Shown piece by piece: positions 51,718 to 63,292 of a DNA stretch of 64,000 nt (positions are counted from its first letter, which is position 1; each line of letters opens with the position of its first letter). Below the pieces are notes generated by a model. It saw nothing but the letters and a program-made list of their open reading frames with translations. It was not told the origin of the DNA and did no database searches. The DNA is from Spirochaetaceae bacterium (GTDB taxonomy: Bacteria > Spirochaetota > Spirochaetia > DSM-27196 > PWMO01). Where the stretch lies: assembly GCA_007693945.1 (NCBI GenBank), contig RECP01000087.1, positions 89,722-153,721 on the forward strand. Direction: 5' to 3'. The translations under genes and the position numbers were made by a program.

Positions 51718-52863
51718 TCAACGGCGCTGCTCGATCGGCGCCACATCACGCTCCTGGTGGCCAACGTAGAGCGCCTTGGGTCGGAAGATGCGATTGTCCG
51801 AGCGCTGTTCCAGGATATGCGCCAGCCAGCCGGGAGCGCGGGCGATGGCAAAGACCGGCGTGAACAGCGCCGAAGGAATGCCGAGCAGCCGGTATACAGC
51901 GCCGGAAAAAAAGTCGACGTTGGGGTAGATCGGCTTGCCCTTCTCCTCCATGCGTTCGCGGAACACCGTCTCGATGCGCTTGAGCATATCGTAGTAGCGG
52001 GAGTCACCCTTCTCCGTGGACAGTTTCTCCAGGTAGCTCTCTACTACGATGGCCCGCGGGTCCTTGGCTTTGTAGACGCGGTGCCCCATCCCCATAATCT
52101 TGCGTTTCTCATCGAGCGCTTTGTTAACCCACGCGTCGACATTGGCTACATCCCCTATCTGGTCGACCATGTCCATAACCTTCTCGTTGGCGCCTCCGTG
52201 CAGTGTTCCGTAGAGCGCGCCGATTGCTGCCGAGATACTGCAGTAGCAGGTCGAGAGGGTTGATGCAACCACGCGCGCGGTAAAGGTCGAGGCGTTGAAG
52301 CTGTGTTCGGCGTGCAGCGTCAGACAGTCGTCCATGATACGGCCTTCGAGCTCCGATGGCTCGTCGCCGTGCAGCATGTACAGGAAGTTGGCGCCGTGCG
52401 AGAGGTTATCCCGTGGCGCTACATACTCCTGACCGTTGCGAAAGCGGTGTAGTGCCGCAACCACGGTTGCCAGCTGCGACACCTGGTGGAGCGTGATGCG
52501 GCAGTTGCAGTGGGCGTCGTGCTGGATCCTGTGCTCGACGTAGCCGCTCAGGTACGAGACCACGGCCTGCAACAGCTCCATGGGATGTGAATCGCGCGGG
52601 AACTCACGGATCATCGACTGTATCGGTGCTCCAATTGGGCGCGAAGTGCGCATCTTGCGCTCAAAGATAGCCAACTGTTCACGAGTCGGGAGCTCGCCGT
52701 ACAGCAGCAGATACGTCACCTCTTCAAAGCTGCAGAGCTCCACGAGTTGGCGAATCGGATAGCCCATGTAGTACAGCTTCCCGTTCTGACCGTCGATGCG
52801 ACAGATCGAGCTCTCGGCTGCGATAACTCCCTCAAGACCTTTTGCGTATTCAACTGCTGCCAT
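51718..52863 (-). CDS. gltA: Citrate synthase
   Basis: Citrate synthase condenses oxaloacetate with acetyl-CoA. The 381-residue length and the sequence fit the shorter, CitZ-like bacterial class rather than the 430-residue hexameric NADH-inhibited class. The catalytic set is His in LHGGANE, His in MGMGHRVY and Asp in PNVDFFSG. LEGVIAAESSICRIDGQNGKLYYMGYPI is the typical opening. It is the last gene of the sdhA-to-gltA operon, 18 bases after lpd. An internal site around NLSHGANFL is normal for the family. Confidence 0.95.
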   Translation of the reverse strand: MAAVEYAKGLEGVIAAESSICRIDGQNGKLYYMGYPIRQLVELCSFEEVTYLLLYGELPTREQLAIFERKMRTSRPIGAPIQSMIREFPRDSHPMELLQAVVSYLSGYVEHRIQHDAHCNCRITLHQVSQLATVVAALHRFRNGQEYVAPRDNLSHGANFLYMLHGDEPSELEGRIMDDCLTLHAEHSFNASTFTARVVASTLSTCYCSISAAIGALYGTLHGGANEKVMDMVDQIGDVANVDAWVNKALDEKRKIMGMGHRVYKAKDPRAIVVESYLEKLSTEKGDSRYYDMLKRIETVFRERMEEKGKPIYPNVDFFSGAVYRLLGIPSALFTPVFAIARAPGWLAHILEQRSDNRIFRPKALYVGHQERDVAPIEQRR

Positions 52864-52881
52864 ACTGTCTCCTTGCCTTGA

Positions 52882-54288
52882 CTATCTGCTGTTTATCATC
52901 CGGCCGTCCACACCAAGTGCGGCCTCCTTGACTGCCTCCGAAAGGGTGGGGTGAGCGTGTACGGTACGCGCGATATCTTCGGCGCTGCCGCCGAACTCGA
53001 TTACCGAAACCGCTTCGGCAATCAGGTCCGAAGCCCAGGGTCCCACGATGTGCGCACCAAGCAGTGCATCGTCTTCCGCATGTGCCAGCAGCTTCACGAA
53101 CCCGCCTGTGCTCTGCATCGCGATCGCGCGTCCGTTAGCGGCGAACGGAAACACCCCGCTGCGATACGGAATGCCCCGCTCCCTGAGTTGCTGCTCGGAC
53201 ATGCCGACGGCGGCGGCTTCAGGCCACGTGTAGACCACGTTGGGTATCGCGTCGTAGTTCACGTGTCCCGGTTTGCCGGCAATGATTTCGGCTACCGCCA
53301 CTCCCTCATCCTCCGCCTTGTGCGCCAGCATCGGGCCGTGGATGATATCGCCGATTGCGTAAACGCCGTCGAGGGTTGTACGAAAGTACTCATCCACCAC
53401 AATGCGTCCGCTGTCTCGCTTGATTTCGAGCTCCTCGAGGTTTAATCCGTCGGTATACGGCTTGCGTCCTACGGCAACCAGCACACGGTCAGCGCTGAAT
53501 GTGATCTCACTGCCGCTCTTGTCCAGCGCGGTCAAGGTTGCGCCGTTCCTGGTTGTCTTGACGCCGGTAACCTTTGTCTCCAGGTGAAACGTCAGGCCCT
53601 GGCCGCTGAGCTCGCGGCGCATTGTCCTGGAGACCTGGGCGTCCCACCCGGTAAGGATCTCCGGCAGGACTTCGACCACGTCGACCTTGCTGCCGAGACG
53701 CGCCCAGACGCTGCCAAGTTCAAGCCCTATCGCGCCGCCGCCGACTACCAGCAGTCTGGACGGGACGTCGTTGAACTGCAGCGCCTCGGTCGAACTGACG
53801 ACTCTATGGCCGTCGAACGGCAGAAACGGCAGATTCTGCGCCACACTGCCGGTAGCCAGAATGATCGGGCCGGTTTCAATCTGCTCGCTCTTGCCGGAGT
53901 CGGCGGTGACCGTCACTCTGCCGGGCGCGTCAACGCGGCCAATCCCCCGTTTGACCACAATCTTATTGGCCTTTATCAACTGTGCAACACCGGCGGTCAG
54001 TTTCTCGACAACACGATCTTTGCGGTCGAGCATCGCGCCGAGATCCAGTCTTACGGTCTTGACGGATATGCCGTGATCGGCTGCCTCGGACGTGATACGC
54101 GCGAAAAGCTCGCTTGAATCCAGCAGCGCCTTGGACGGGATGCAGCCGATATTGAGGCAGGTGCCGCCGAGCGTCGGCCGCTTCTCCACCAGCGTGACGT
54201 TCAAGCCCAGCTGCGCTGCGCGAATCGCCGCAACATAACCTCCGGGGCCGCCGCCAATCACCGTCACGTGGCTCTTCTGCTTGCCCAT
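52882..54288 (-). CDS. lpd: Dihydrolipoamide dehydrogenase
   Basis: Lpd (E3) reoxidises dihydrolipoamide in 2-oxoacid dehydrogenase complexes and passes electrons to NAD+. The 468 residues include the FAD site VIGGGPGGYVAAIRAAQLG, the redox disulfide GTCLNIGCIPSKALL, the NAD site VVGGGAIGLELGSV and the base His with its Glu in VHAHPTLSEAVKEA. It lies in the operon between sucB (13 bases upstream) and gltA. Probably shared by the 2-oxoglutarate complex and any other complexes in the cell. Confidence 0.96.
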   Translation of the reverse strand: MGKQKSHVTVIGGGPGGYVAAIRAAQLGLNVTLVEKRPTLGGTCLNIGCIPSKALLDSSELFARITSEAADHGISVKTVRLDLGAMLDRKDRVVEKLTAGVAQLIKANKIVVKRGIGRVDAPGRVTVTADSGKSEQIETGPIILATGSVAQNLPFLPFDGHRVVSSTEALQFNDVPSRLLVVGGGAIGLELGSVWARLGSKVDVVEVLPEILTGWDAQVSRTMRRELSGQGLTFHLETKVTGVKTTRNGATLTALDKSGSEITFSADRVLVAVGRKPYTDGLNLEELEIKRDSGRIVVDEYFRTTLDGVYAIGDIIHGPMLAHKAEDEGVAVAEIIAGKPGHVNYDAIPNVVYTWPEAAAVGMSEQQLRERGIPYRSGVFPFAANGRAIAMQSTGGFVKLLAHAEDDALLGAHIVGPWASDLIAEAVSVIEFGGSAEDIARTVHAHPTLSEAVKEAALGVDGRMINSR

Positions 54289-54301
54289 ATCCAGCTACTC
54301 C

Positions 54302-55624
54302 TCAGATGTCCAGCAGCATCTGGGTTGGATCCTCTATCAGCTGCCTGATCTTGCCCAGAAATCCCACCGCCTCGCGGCCGTCGATGATACGGTGGTCGTA
54401 GGTGAGCGCCAGATACATCATCGGACGAATCACAATCTGATCGTCAACAATCACCGCGCGCTTCTGAATTGAGTGCATGCCGAGAACTCCGGTCTGCGGC
54501 GGACTGGGAATCGGCGTCGACAGCATCGAACCGAATACGCCGCCGTTGGAGATTGAAAACGTGCCGCCAGTCAGTTCATCCGGACCGAGCCGTCTGGTGC
54601 GCGCTCTGTCAATGAATCCCGCGATCTCGGTCTCGATTACCGCAAAGCTCTTGCGGTCGGCGTCACGAATCACCGGCACGATCAGGCCCTTGTCGCTCGA
54701 AAGCGCCACTCCGATATTATAGTAATCGTTGTACAGGATGTCGCTGCCGTCTACAAAGGCGTTGACCTCCTGGTACTGCTGCAACGCACGCACCGTTGCG
54801 CTGACAAAGAACGACATGAAGCCCAGCTTGACACCGTGCTTCTCGGCAAAGTGTTCCTTGTGCCGCGCGCGCAGATCCATAACCGCCGACATATCGACTT
54901 CATTGAAAGTCGTCAGATGCGCTGCCCCCTGCTTTGACTGCACCAGATTCTCGGCTATCCGTTTGCGCAGGCCGGACATCTTCACCCGTCGCTGACGCTC
55001 GGCGGCGGAAGCGGTGGACGCTGCTGCCGGTGACGCGGCTGCGGCTGTCATCGGCACAGACTGCGGCTGTGACGGTTGGCGGTGCCGAACCGCGGTGGTG
55101 GCGTCGCCTTCGGTCGAATCTTCGCCGCCGCGTCTTGTGCCGCCGCCTTCCCCGGCAGCCGCCAGCGCATCCTGCTTGGTGATCCGCCCGTCAGGCCCGC
55201 TGCCCCGGATCAGCGCCGGGTTGAGATTGTGCTCCGCCACTATCCGTCTGACAGCTGGTGAAAGCGCCGGGGTTCCGCCTTCATCGCGACCGTCGGCCTC
55301 GACCGTATCCCGACTGACGTCCGTGCCGGAGTCCGCCGCTGGTACCTTTTCTTGTGGTGGCACATCTTCGGGGGATGACGAAGCCGCTGCCGCGGTGTCA
55401 ACTACGGCTACCGTCTGACCAACCTGCACCTCGGTTGCTTCTTCAACCTCTATCCGCAGCACACCCGCAGCCGGTGAGGGAACCGCCAGCGTCGCCTTGT
55501 CGGTTTCCAGTTCGAACAGCTCATCACCTTCGGCAACGCTCGCACCATCCTTCTTGAGCCAGGTGGCCAGGATTCCGCTTGACACCGACTCGCCGATCTG
55601 AGGTACCTGCACTTCTTGTTTCAT
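54302..55624 (-). CDS. sucB: 2-oxoglutarate dehydrogenase E2, dihydrolipoyl succinyltransferase
   Basis: SucB carries the succinyl group from E1 to CoA. The 440-residue chain has one lipoyl domain (lipoyl Lys in [13 protein letters not shown]), a long Ala/Pro/Ser-rich linker, an E1/E3-binding domain ([34 protein letters not shown] in two parts) and a catalytic domain ending with the active-site His and Asp in [15 protein letters not shown]. The ATG at 55624 overlaps the sucA stop by four bases (ATGA), which fixes the start; GAGAG is upstream. The substrate assignment rests on sucA next door. Confidence 0.94.
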   Translation of the reverse strand: MKQEVQVPQIGESVSSGILATWLKKDGASVAEGDELFELETDKATLAVPSPAAGVLRIEVEEATEVQVGQTVAVVDTAAAASSSPEDVPPQEKVPAADSGTDVSRDTVEADGRDEGGTPALSPAVRRIVAEHNLNPALIRGSGPDGRITKQDALAAAGEGGGTRRGGEDSTEGDATTAVRHRQPSQPQSVPMTAAAASPAAASTASAAERQRRVKMSGLRKRIAENLVQSKQGAAHLTTFNEVDMSAVMDLRARHKEHFAEKHGVKLGFMSFFVSATVRALQQYQEVNAFVDGSDILYNDYYNIGVALSSDKGLIVPVIRDADRKSFAVIETEIAGFIDRARTRRLGPDELTGGTFSISNGGVFGSMLSTPIPSPPQTGVLGMHSIQKRAVIVDDQIVIRPMMYLALTYDHRIIDGREAVGFLGKIRQLIEDPTQMLLDI

Positions 55625-58524
55625 GTTCGCTCTCTCTTTGCCTGGGGCTGTTCGTCCGATGGCTGCTTCTGCGGCAGGCTTCCGACTGCCTCCGCCAGTA
55701 TGACTTCCAGCTCTTCGATGTGTTGCTTGTATGATCCGGTCGCCGGGCTCGGGCTGGCGGCTCGGCCGATGTAGGTCAGACTGCGTCCTCCCGGTGCGAG
55801 TATCTCGTTGATTCGCTCCAGAACAAAGCTGTAGGCACCGCGGTTTCTGGTCTCCTCCTGGCACCAGATGACATCCGCGTCGGAGTTGTAACGCCCGATG
55901 ATGCTAGTTGCCTGCCCGAAATCAAACGGATAGATCTGTTCAAGCCGGACCAGTGCGATGTCGGATCGGCCAAGGTTCTGGCGGCGCTGCAGGAGATCGT
56001 AGTAGATCTTGCCGCTGCACAGTATCAGGCGTGTTACGCTGTCGCCGTCGACCGTGTCGTCGATAAGATGCAGAAAGCTGCCCGACGTCAGATCACCAAG
56101 CTGCGATACGCACTCCTTGTGACGCAGCAGGCTCTTGGGCGTCATGATGATCAGCGGTTTGCGGAACGGCTGCTTCATCTGGCGGCGCAGCGCGTGGAAG
56201 TACTGGGCCGGAGTGGTGGGGTTGACCACCTGAATGTTGTTGTCGGCGCATAGCTGCAGGTAGCGTTCAAGGTGAGCACTGGAATGCTCCGGCCCCTGGC
56301 CCTCATACCCGTGCGGTAACAGCATCACCAGTCCGCTGGCACGAAACCACTTGGATTCCGCCGACGAAATGAACTGATCGATGATCACCTGAGCCCCGTT
56401 GGCGAAATCGCCGAATTGCGCCTCCCAGAGCACCAGAATCTGCGGTTGAGCCAGCGAATAGCCATAGTCGAACCCCAGCACGGCAAACTCCGAGAGCGGG
56501 CTATCGTAGACCGAAAACCACGCCTGGTCCTGATCCACGTGCTGCAGCGGTGTGTAGGTCTTGGGACTCGAGGTTTCGACGTCCCACCACACTGCGTGGC
56601 GCTGCGAGAAGGTCGCCCGTGCCGAGTCCTCGCCGCTGAGACGTATCGGATATCCCTCGATCAGCAGCGAACCAAAGCTCAGCGATTCGGCGAATGACCA
56701 GTCAATGCCCTCGCCGCTTTTGATTGCCTGTTCGCGGTCCTTCAGAAAGCGCCTGAGTTTGGAGTGCAGCGCAAATCCTTCCGGCGGAGTGGTCAGTGCG
56801 CTTGCGATCTTCCTGAGGGTTGTCTCCTGTACACCAGTCTCCAGCAGCTCGAAAGTATACGTGCGCTGAAAACCGCTCCAGTCTCCACCCTGAAAGGCGT
56901 CGTCGAGTCCGGGTTGATAACCCGACCTGGCCTTTTGCAGTTCTTCCTTGAGTACGGCGCGGTACTTCTGTCGAAACCGCTGCTGGTCCTCCGCTGAGTA
57001 GACTCCCTCGTCGGCCAACCGGCGGCCGTAGATTGCGGCAACGCTCTCGTGGTTTCTGATCAGCTCGTACATGATCGGATGGGTGAAGGAGGGTTCATCG
57101 GCCTCGTTATGTCCCAGACGCCGGTAGCAGATGATGTCAACCACCGCATCGTAACCGAATTTCTGGCGGAAACGGATGGCCAGGTTGATGGCTCGCGACA
57201 CCGCTTCGGGATCGTCACCGTTGGCGTGGAAGATGGGTACCGGCATCGCCTTGGCGATGTCGGTGGGAAAGAACGACGAGCGCGCGTCGCGACTGGCAGT
57301 CGTGAACCCGATCTGATTGTTGAGTACGATATGCACCGTACCGCCGGTACGGTATCCCTTGAGCTGCATCAGGTTGAAGGTCTCCGCTACCACTCCCTGC
57401 CCGGAGAAGGCCGCATCGCCGTGAATCAGTACCGGCACCACCTTCTTGCGGTTCCAATCCTTGCGGCGGCGCTGGATAGCGCGACACTTTCCCTCCACCA
57501 CCGGATCGACCGCCTCCAGATGGCTGGGGTTGGCTACCAGGCTGATGTGAATCTCCGCGCCCTCGGCCGTAGTGTAGCTGAAACTGTGTCCGAGATGGTA
57601 CTTGACGTCACCGGAACCACCGTAGGTGTACGGCATGTAGTTGTCGAAGAATCTGCTGAACGTCTCCGCTCCCGGTTTGCGCAGTGCGTTGGTGAACACG
57701 TTGAGTCTGCCGCGGTGCGCCATTCCCAGCACGATCTCCTTCAAGCCGCGGTCGGCCGCACTGTCAATCAGGAAGCGCAGTGCCGGAATCAGCACTTCGC
57801 CTCCTTCCAGGGAGAAGCGTTTCTGGCCGATGAAGTTGGACTGCACGAATTGCTCAAACTCCTCGGCTTTGATCAGGTCTTTCTGGAAGCGGATCTTCTG
57901 CCGTGGCGTCCAGCTGGCCTGGCTGGCGGGGCTCTCGATCTTATCAATCAGCCAGCGCCGCATCGGTTTGTTCTGAATGTGCAGGATTTCGGCGCCAATC
58001 GAGGCACAGTACGTTTGCTGCAGTGCGCCCACCAGGTCACGCAGCTTCATGCGTTCCGGTTGAAAGTAACCGCCGGTGCTGAACTGCTGGTCAAGGTCCT
58101 CATCGGTCAGGCCGAACGCGGACAGTGACAGCTTCTCGTAGTTGGCCTGCATGGTGTAGTACAGATAACGCAGCTCGGGCGTAGAGTAGTTCTTGAGCGG
58201 GTTCAGATCGGCGTAAATGTAGCCCACGTCGCGGTAGGCCCAGATGAGCGCGTTCACGCGGCTCTGCTTGTACGCGGCGCGCGCCGCGTTGAGCTCGTCG
58301 GCGGCACCAACGGCGGCTCCCGCCGGACCGGCTACGCCCGGGAGCGGCTGAGCGCTGGTGGAGGGCTGCCCGTTGGCAACTCCGATTGTACCGCTCCGGC
58401 CGCTGTCGAGGCTCTGGAAGTAGCGTTGCCATTCGACGGATACATCGTCGGGCCGGGATTTCCAGCGCTCGTACAAATCTTCAAAGAACCGTGCGGTCGA
58501 GAGGTCCGGAATATGCTGCTCCAC
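55621..58524 (-). CDS. sucA: 2-oxoglutarate dehydrogenase E1
   Basis: SucA decarboxylates 2-oxoglutarate with thiamine diphosphate. At 967 residues it matches the usual E1o length of about 930-950. It opens with [24 protein letters not shown], the E2-binding helix, and has [33 protein letters not shown] and [21 protein letters not shown] (thiamine and Mg2+ site). The C-terminal part is the E1o-specific transketolase-like domain. The GTG at 58524 follows AAGGGG by seven bases; the TTG 24 bases upstream is a less likely start. It lies 75 bases after sucD and overlaps sucB by four bases. Confidence 0.95.
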   Translation of the reverse strand: MEQHIPDLSTARFFEDLYERWKSRPDDVSVEWQRYFQSLDSGRSGTIGVANGQPSTSAQPLPGVAGPAGAAVGAADELNAARAAYKQSRVNALIWAYRDVGYIYADLNPLKNYSTPELRYLYYTMQANYEKLSLSAFGLTDEDLDQQFSTGGYFQPERMKLRDLVGALQQTYCASIGAEILHIQNKPMRRWLIDKIESPASQASWTPRQKIRFQKDLIKAEEFEQFVQSNFIGQKRFSLEGGEVLIPALRFLIDSAADRGLKEIVLGMAHRGRLNVFTNALRKPGAETFSRFFDNYMPYTYGGSGDVKYHLGHSFSYTTAEGAEIHISLVANPSHLEAVDPVVEGKCRAIQRRRKDWNRKKVVPVLIHGDAAFSGQGVVAETFNLMQLKGYRTGGTVHIVLNNQIGFTTASRDARSSFFPTDIAKAMPVPIFHANGDDPEAVSRAINLAIRFRQKFGYDAVVDIICYRRLGHNEADEPSFTHPIMYELIRNHESVAAIYGRRLADEGVYSAEDQQRFRQKYRAVLKEELQKARSGYQPGLDDAFQGGDWSGFQRTYTFELLETGVQETTLRKIASALTTPPEGFALHSKLRRFLKDREQAIKSGEGIDWSFAESLSFGSLLIEGYPIRLSGEDSARATFSQRHAVWWDVETSSPKTYTPLQHVDQDQAWFSVYDSPLSEFAVLGFDYGYSLAQPQILVLWEAQFGDFANGAQVIIDQFISSAESKWFRASGLVMLLPHGYEGQGPEHSSAHLERYLQLCADNNIQVVNPTTPAQYFHALRRQMKQPFRKPLIIMTPKSLLRHKECVSQLGDLTSGSFLHLIDDTVDGDSVTRLILCSGKIYYDLLQRRQNLGRSDIALVRLEQIYPFDFGQATSIIGRYNSDADVIWCQEETRNRGAYSFVLERINEILAPGGRSLTYIGRAASPSPATGSYKQHIEELEVILAEAVGSLPQKQPSDEQPQAKRERT

Positions 58525-58599
58525 GGCGCCACCCCTTTCGGCAGTCAAACGAGTCTCTTGCTCTTTGAATATACTGCATCCGGGCTTCCCGGCGCAGCG

Positions 58600-59472
58600 T
58601 CAGCGACCACGTTGCTTGCGCAACAGGGCCGGAATCTCATCCGGTTTGTCGGCCACGGGGACGCCGGCCGCATTGAACGCCCGGATCTTGGCTTCAGGAG
58701 TACCCTTGCCGCCGGAGATGATCGCCCCGGCGTGTCCCATGCGCTTGCCTGGAGGCGCGGTGCGGCCTGAGATGAACGCAACCACCGGTTTGCTCATTCT
58801 GGTTTTTATGAACTCGGCAGCGGCTTCCTCATCTTCTCCGCCGATCTCACCGATCACAATCACCGCGTCCGTCTCTGAATCCTGCTCGAAAAGCTCGAGC
58901 ATGTCGGTAAACGTCGAGCCAATCACAGGATCACCGCCGATGCCGATACAGGTTGACTGTCCGTAGCCGCTGGTGGTCAGATTGTATACCACTTCGTAGG
59001 TCAGTGTGCCGCTGCGCGATATCACGCCGACTGAACCCGGTTTGTGAATGCGTGCCGGCATAATGCCGATCTTGCACTTGCCCGGTGAGATCAGTCCGGG
59101 GCAGTTGGGGCCGATCAGCCGCAGGCCCTTGCGCTGCACGTAGTGGTAATTGGATACCATCTCGACGACCGGCAACCCTTCGGTGATGCAGATGATCAGC
59201 GGCACACCGGCGTCGGCGGCCTCCCGGATTGCGCCGGAAGCAAATCCGGCCGGCACGAAAATCACGCTCGCGTCAACGTCGGTGGCCTTGATGCATTCGG
59301 CTACCGAGTCGTAGACCGGAATTTCGTCGAGTTTCTGCCCGCCCTTGCCGGGGGTAACGCCGCCAACGATGTTGGTACCGTCCGTCACCATGGCACGCGC
59401 GTGAAAAGACCCGTCTCTACCGGTAATGCCCTGGACAATGACCCGTGTCTTGTCGTCAATCAGTATGCTCAT
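58600..59472 (-). CDS. sucD: Succinyl-CoA ligase alpha subunit
   Basis: SucD binds CoA and carries the phospho-His of succinyl-CoA synthetase. The 290 residues contain [15 protein letters not shown] and PGKGGQ at the CoA site, and the phosphorylated His in [20 protein letters not shown] and [15 protein letters not shown] are family blocks. The ATG at 59472 has GAGG upstream; an earlier start would add a non-homologous leader. It lies 19 bases after sucC. Confidence 0.96.
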   Translation of the reverse strand: MSILIDDKTRVIVQGITGRDGSFHARAMVTDGTNIVGGVTPGKGGQKLDEIPVYDSVAECIKATDVDASVIFVPAGFASGAIREAADAGVPLIICITEGLPVVEMVSNYHYVQRKGLRLIGPNCPGLISPGKCKIGIMPARIHKPGSVGVISRSGTLTYEVVYNLTTSGYGQSTCIGIGGDPVIGSTFTDMLELFEQDSETDAVIVIGEIGGEDEEAAAEFIKTRMSKPVVAFISGRTAPPGKRMGHAGAIISGGKGTPEAKIRAFNAAGVPVADKPDEIPALLRKQRGR

Positions 59473-59491
59473 CTGGTTTGCCTCACTTGTG

Positions 59492-60619
59492 CTACGCCAC
59501 GGATACGACTTTCTGCACCGCAGCGCTGAGCTGTTCCGCCACCTCAAAGCCGGCATCGGCCAGCAGTGCACGGCCTTCTTCCTCGTTTGTGCCTATCAGC
59601 CTGATAACCATCGGTAGCTTGATGTCGATCTGCTTCATAGCCATCAGGATTCCGTTGGCGATGTCGTCACAGCGCGTGATGCCACCGAAGATGTTGATCA
59701 GTATTGCTTTTACCCTTGGATTGCGCGTGATAATCTGCAGAGCGTTGAGCACCTTCTCCGGATTGGAGCTGCCGCCGACGTCCAGGAAGTTGGCGGGTGT
59801 ACCACCGTAGAGCTTGATGATGTCCATCGTGGCCATGGCCAGGCCGGCGCCGTTGACGATACAACCGATCTCACCGTCCATACTGACAAAGCTGAGGTTG
59901 GCAGCTTTGGCGTCGATTTCGTCCCGCGAGTACTCCTCGGGGTTCTTCATCACCTCCACGTCGGGGTGTTTGTAGAGTGCATTGTCGTCAAAAATGACCT
60001 TGGCATCGAGCGCCAGCAGCGTCTCGCCGTCTACCAGCGCGTACGGATTGATCTCTACCAGTGAACAGTCCTTCTCAATCGTCAGCTGATACATCTTCCT
60101 GACGACGTCACTGGCCTGTTCCAGCAGATGCGGTGTTTCGAACGCCTGCGACAGGCACGCCTTCAGGCCGGCCTCATCAATACCGTCCAGCGGGTTGATA
60201 TGAAAGCGCAGTATTTCCTGGGGGCGTTCGACGGCCAGCTCTTCGATGTCGACGCCGCCGGCCTTGCTTACCATCAGGATGAACTGCTTGGCGGCACGGT
60301 CCAGAGTCAGTCCCACATAATACTCTTTCCCGATGTCTGCTGCGGGCGCGATCATGACCTTCTCCACCGGCAGATCCTTGATTGTGAGCTCCAGGATCGA
60401 GCGGGCGGCACCAACGGCCTCATCGGCCGAACGCGCCAGCTTCACGCCGCCGGCCTTGCCGCGTCCGCCAACCAGTACCTGCGCCTTGACCACTACGAAG
60501 CCGCCGAGTCTTTCGGCAGCCGCGCGTGCTTCTTCGGCGTTTGTGATTACCGCCTGATCCTGTACCGCAATGCCGTAGCGCGCGAAGAGCTCCTTTGCCT
60601 GATACTCGTGAATTTTCAT
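59492..60619 (-). CDS. sucC: Succinyl-CoA ligase beta subunit
   Basis: SucC holds the ATP-grasp site of succinyl-CoA synthetase, forming ATP or GTP and succinate. The 375 residues, a little shorter than the usual 388, include [59 protein letters not shown] and [34 protein letters not shown] and [13 protein letters not shown] close the CoA-ligase domain. The ATG shares one base with the sdhB stop (TGATG), so the two are translationally coupled. Confidence 0.96.
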   Translation of the reverse strand: MKIHEYQAKELFARYGIAVQDQAVITNAEEARAAAERLGGFVVVKAQVLVGGRGKAGGVKLARSADEAVGAARSILELTIKDLPVEKVMIAPAADIGKEYYVGLTLDRAAKQFILMVSKAGGVDIEELAVERPQEILRFHINPLDGIDEAGLKACLSQAFETPHLLEQASDVVRKMYQLTIEKDCSLVEINPYALVDGETLLALDAKVIFDDNALYKHPDVEVMKNPEEYSRDEIDAKAANLSFVSMDGEIGCIVNGAGLAMATMDIIKLYGGTPANFLDVGGSSNPEKVLNALQIITRNPRVKAILINIFGGITRCDDIANGILMAMKQIDIKLPMVIRLIGTNEEEGRALLADAGFEVAEQLSAAVQKVVSVA

Positions 60620-61368
60620 CAGTTGGCCTCTTTGTGTTCTGCGGTTGCTTCACCGCGGGCTTCGCGGTATTTCTTGATTTCCCGCTTGGTGAGGTTAATG
60701 AGTTTGGTGATCTTGATCTCTCGCGGACAGACGCGAGTACACTCGAAGTGATTCTCGCACGGCCAGACACCGTCGGGGCTGTCGAGGACATCAAGGCGCG
60801 CTTCCAGCCCCTTGTCACGACTGTCAAAGACAAAACGTGCTGCCTGCACAATTGCGGCCGGACCGAGGAAATCGGGGTTCTTCTGTAACACCGGGCACGC
60901 CGAGTAGCAGGCTGAGCAGTTGATGCACTTGGTGGCGTCGTCAAAGACGGCCCGATCAGCCTGTGACTGCAGGTACTCTCGCTCGCCGATCTCGCTGCCG
61001 GCCACGAAGTAAGGCTTGACCGACCGGAACTTCCGGAAGAAAACCGACTGGTCAACCATCAGGTCACGCTGTATCGGCAGATGACGCAGCGGCTCGATAC
61101 GCACCGTGGCGCCGTCGGCGTCGGCGACGTCCTGTACCAGGGTCTTGCAGGCCAGCCGTTCCGTGCCGTTGATCCGCATGGCATCGGATCCGCACACGCC
61201 GTGGGCACAACTTTTGCGGAACACCAGTGTCCCATCCTGATTGCGCGATATCTCCATCAGCGCGTCCAGTATGCGGTCCGTGGGCTCTACAGTGACGTTG
61301 AACGTCTGAAACTCCGACTCCGTGTTGGTCTCAGGGTTGAAACGCTGTATCTCAAGGGCGATCTGCAT
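60619..61368 (-). CDS. sdhB: Succinate dehydrogenase iron-sulfur subunit
   Basis: SdhB passes electrons from the flavoprotein to the membrane anchor. The 249 residues contain the cysteines for a [2Fe-2S] centre (FRKSCAHGVCGSDAMRIN and LACKTL), then CINCSACYSACPV and CENHFECTRVCPR for the [4Fe-4S] and [3Fe-4S] centres. FRKFRSVKPYF is typical for this subunit. The ATG at 61368 has GAGGAG upstream; a GTG two codons earlier is possible but lies within the ribosome-binding site. The sdhA stop lies 25 bases upstream. No sdhC or sdhD follows or precedes it. Confidence 0.95.
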   Translation of the reverse strand: MQIALEIQRFNPETNTESEFQTFNVTVEPTDRILDALMEISRNQDGTLVFRKSCAHGVCGSDAMRINGTERLACKTLVQDVADADGATVRIEPLRHLPIQRDLMVDQSVFFRKFRSVKPYFVAGSEIGEREYLQSQADRAVFDDATKCINCSACYSACPVLQKNPDFLGPAAIVQAARFVFDSRDKGLEARLDVLDSPDGVWPCENHFECTRVCPREIKITKLINLTKREIKKYREARGEATAEHKEAN

Positions 61369-61393
61369 GTTCACTCCTCACTTTCTTTCGGTT

Positions 61394-63121
61394 CTAGTAC
61401 GTGCGTGGCTTCGGTTCCCAGATACTGGTATCTACCGCTTTATAGTCAATCGACACATCGGAGCCGTTCAGAAAAGCCAGGGTGTGCTTGAGCCAGCTGA
61501 CGTCATCGCGCTCGGGGAAGTCCTTGCGCGAATGAGCACCGCGACTCTCGGTACGATTGAGTGCCGAAACAGCCGTTACCAGCGACAGATCGAGCAGATT
61601 CTCGAGTTCGAGAATTCCGAGGACTTCCTGATTGTAGTTTGCGCTGTTATCCTGTACGCGGACCTGCTGGAACTCTTCGCGCAGTTGCCTGATTTCGGCC
61701 ACGGCTTCCTCCATCTGCTCCCGTTCCCGGTAGACGCCGATCCTGGCCATCATTGTCTGCTGCATCCGCTCGTAGAGCGGTCCCGGATGAGGGCCCCTGC
61801 TCTTCTTGAGAGTGGCGATTCGTTCGCGCGCGGCATCGCCGGCGTCAGCGGGCAACCGCGAGTGATCGGCGCTGCGCACGTAGTCCGCGATGTGTCGTCC
61901 GGCACGCCGGCCGTACACCACCAGATCTACCAGGCTGTTGGTTCCCAGTCGGTTGGCCCCGTGAACCGAAACACAGGCGCACTCGCCGGCGGCGTAAAGC
62001 CCTGCGTACACTGTGGTGTCGGTACACACCCGGCCGTCAATGTCGGTCGGGATTCCACCCATGGCGTAGTGGGCGGTCGGCTGCACCGGCATGGGCGCTT
62101 CGGCCGGATCGACTCCCAGGTAGGTCTTGCAGAAGTCCGCAATGTCAGGAATTTTGGCGTAGACTGTTTCACGGCCAAGGTGGCTGGCGTCGAGCATTAC
62201 CCAGTCATCGATTCTGCCGTCACCCCGTATGCCCCGCCCCTCGATTACCTCGGTCATGATGGCTCTCGAAACCATGTCGCGGGGTGCCAGATCCAGCAGT
62301 GTCGGGGCATAGCGTTCCATGAACCGTTCGCCCTTGCTGTTCCTGAGAATGCCGCCCTCGCCGCGCACCCCCTCGGTAATCAGGATGCCCATCCCGCGGA
62401 TCCCGGTAGGGTGAAACTGGAAGAACTCCATGTCTTCCAGCGGAATCCCGACCCGCGCCAGTAGTGCCGGACCGTCGCCGGTGTTGGCGTGGGCGTTGGA
62501 CGTAATCCTGAACATGCGGCCGAATCCGCCGGTGGCAAACATGACCGCTTTGGCTTTGAAGACATGCACCTCACCGGTTGCAAGCTCGAAGGCTGCAACG
62601 CCCGCCACACGCGTACCGTCCAGAAACACTTCCACAACCTGGAACTCATCATAGAAATGGACGTCATTCTTTATGCACTGTTGATACAGGGTCTGCAGTA
62701 TCATGTTGCCGGTTCGATCGGCTGCGTAGCACGACCGGTGTACCGGGGCTTCGCCAAAGTTGCGTGTATGGCCGCCGAAGCGACGCTGATCGATTCTGCC
62801 GTCGGGAGTGCGAGAGAACGGCAGTCCGCGGTTCTCGAGATCGTAAACTGCCTGTACCGCCTCTTCGGCCAGAATACGCGCAGCCTGCTGATCGACCAGA
62901 TAGTCTCCTCCCTTCACGGTGTCGAAGGCGTGCCACTCAGGGCTATCCTGATCGACATTGCCCAAAGCGGCGCCGATTCCTCCCTGGGCCGCTCCGGTAT
63001 GGCTGCGGGTAGGGTACAACTTGGAGACAACGGCAGTTCTGGCGGTCTTGCTGGCTTCTAGAGCGGCGTAAAGCCCTGCTCCCCCGGCGCCGACGATCAC
63101 GGCGTCAAATTCGTGTGTCAC
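61394..63121 (-). CDS. sdhA: Succinate dehydrogenase flavoprotein subunit
   Basis: SdhA oxidises succinate to fumarate. The 575 residues contain the FAD site [16 protein letters not shown], the covalent FAD-attachment His in [12 protein letters not shown], the active-site [11 protein letters not shown] and [12 protein letters not shown], and [18 protein letters not shown]. The C-terminal helical part is complete. The GTG start has AAAGGAG eight bases upstream. It is the first gene of the TCA operon. A 171-base gap lies upstream and holds no reading frame for an SdhC/D anchor; the assignment as succinate dehydrogenase rather than fumarate reductase rests on the TCA neighbours. Confidence 0.94.
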   Translation of the reverse strand: MTHEFDAVIVGAGGAGLYAALEASKTARTAVVSKLYPTRSHTGAAQGGIGAALGNVDQDSPEWHAFDTVKGGDYLVDQQAARILAEEAVQAVYDLENRGLPFSRTPDGRIDQRRFGGHTRNFGEAPVHRSCYAADRTGNMILQTLYQQCIKNDVHFYDEFQVVEVFLDGTRVAGVAAFELATGEVHVFKAKAVMFATGGFGRMFRITSNAHANTGDGPALLARVGIPLEDMEFFQFHPTGIRGMGILITEGVRGEGGILRNSKGERFMERYAPTLLDLAPRDMVSRAIMTEVIEGRGIRGDGRIDDWVMLDASHLGRETVYAKIPDIADFCKTYLGVDPAEAPMPVQPTAHYAMGGIPTDIDGRVCTDTTVYAGLYAAGECACVSVHGANRLGTNSLVDLVVYGRRAGRHIADYVRSADHSRLPADAGDAARERIATLKKSRGPHPGPLYERMQQTMMARIGVYREREQMEEAVAEIRQLREEFQQVRVQDNSANYNQEVLGILELENLLDLSLVTAVSALNRTESRGAHSRKDFPERDDVSWLKHTLAFLNGSDVSIDYKAVDTSIWEPKPRTY

Positions 63122-63292
63122 AATAATCGCTCCTTTGGTCCTGGTATCAGGTGCAATGCACCACCGAACGTGGCGCGAGGCTCGACGGTATCAGTCATGG
63201 GCAGCTATGTGGCGCGCGAAGGGTATACTTATTCATAGAGCAAAAAAAATATAGCATGAAAGTCGACAATAGAGAACCGGAAATCGCTGATT

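Noticed and set aside
57049..58128. Plus-strand open frame of 359 codons opposite sucA
   Set aside because: sucA is unambiguous here; the opposite frame has no motifs and no ribosome-binding site.
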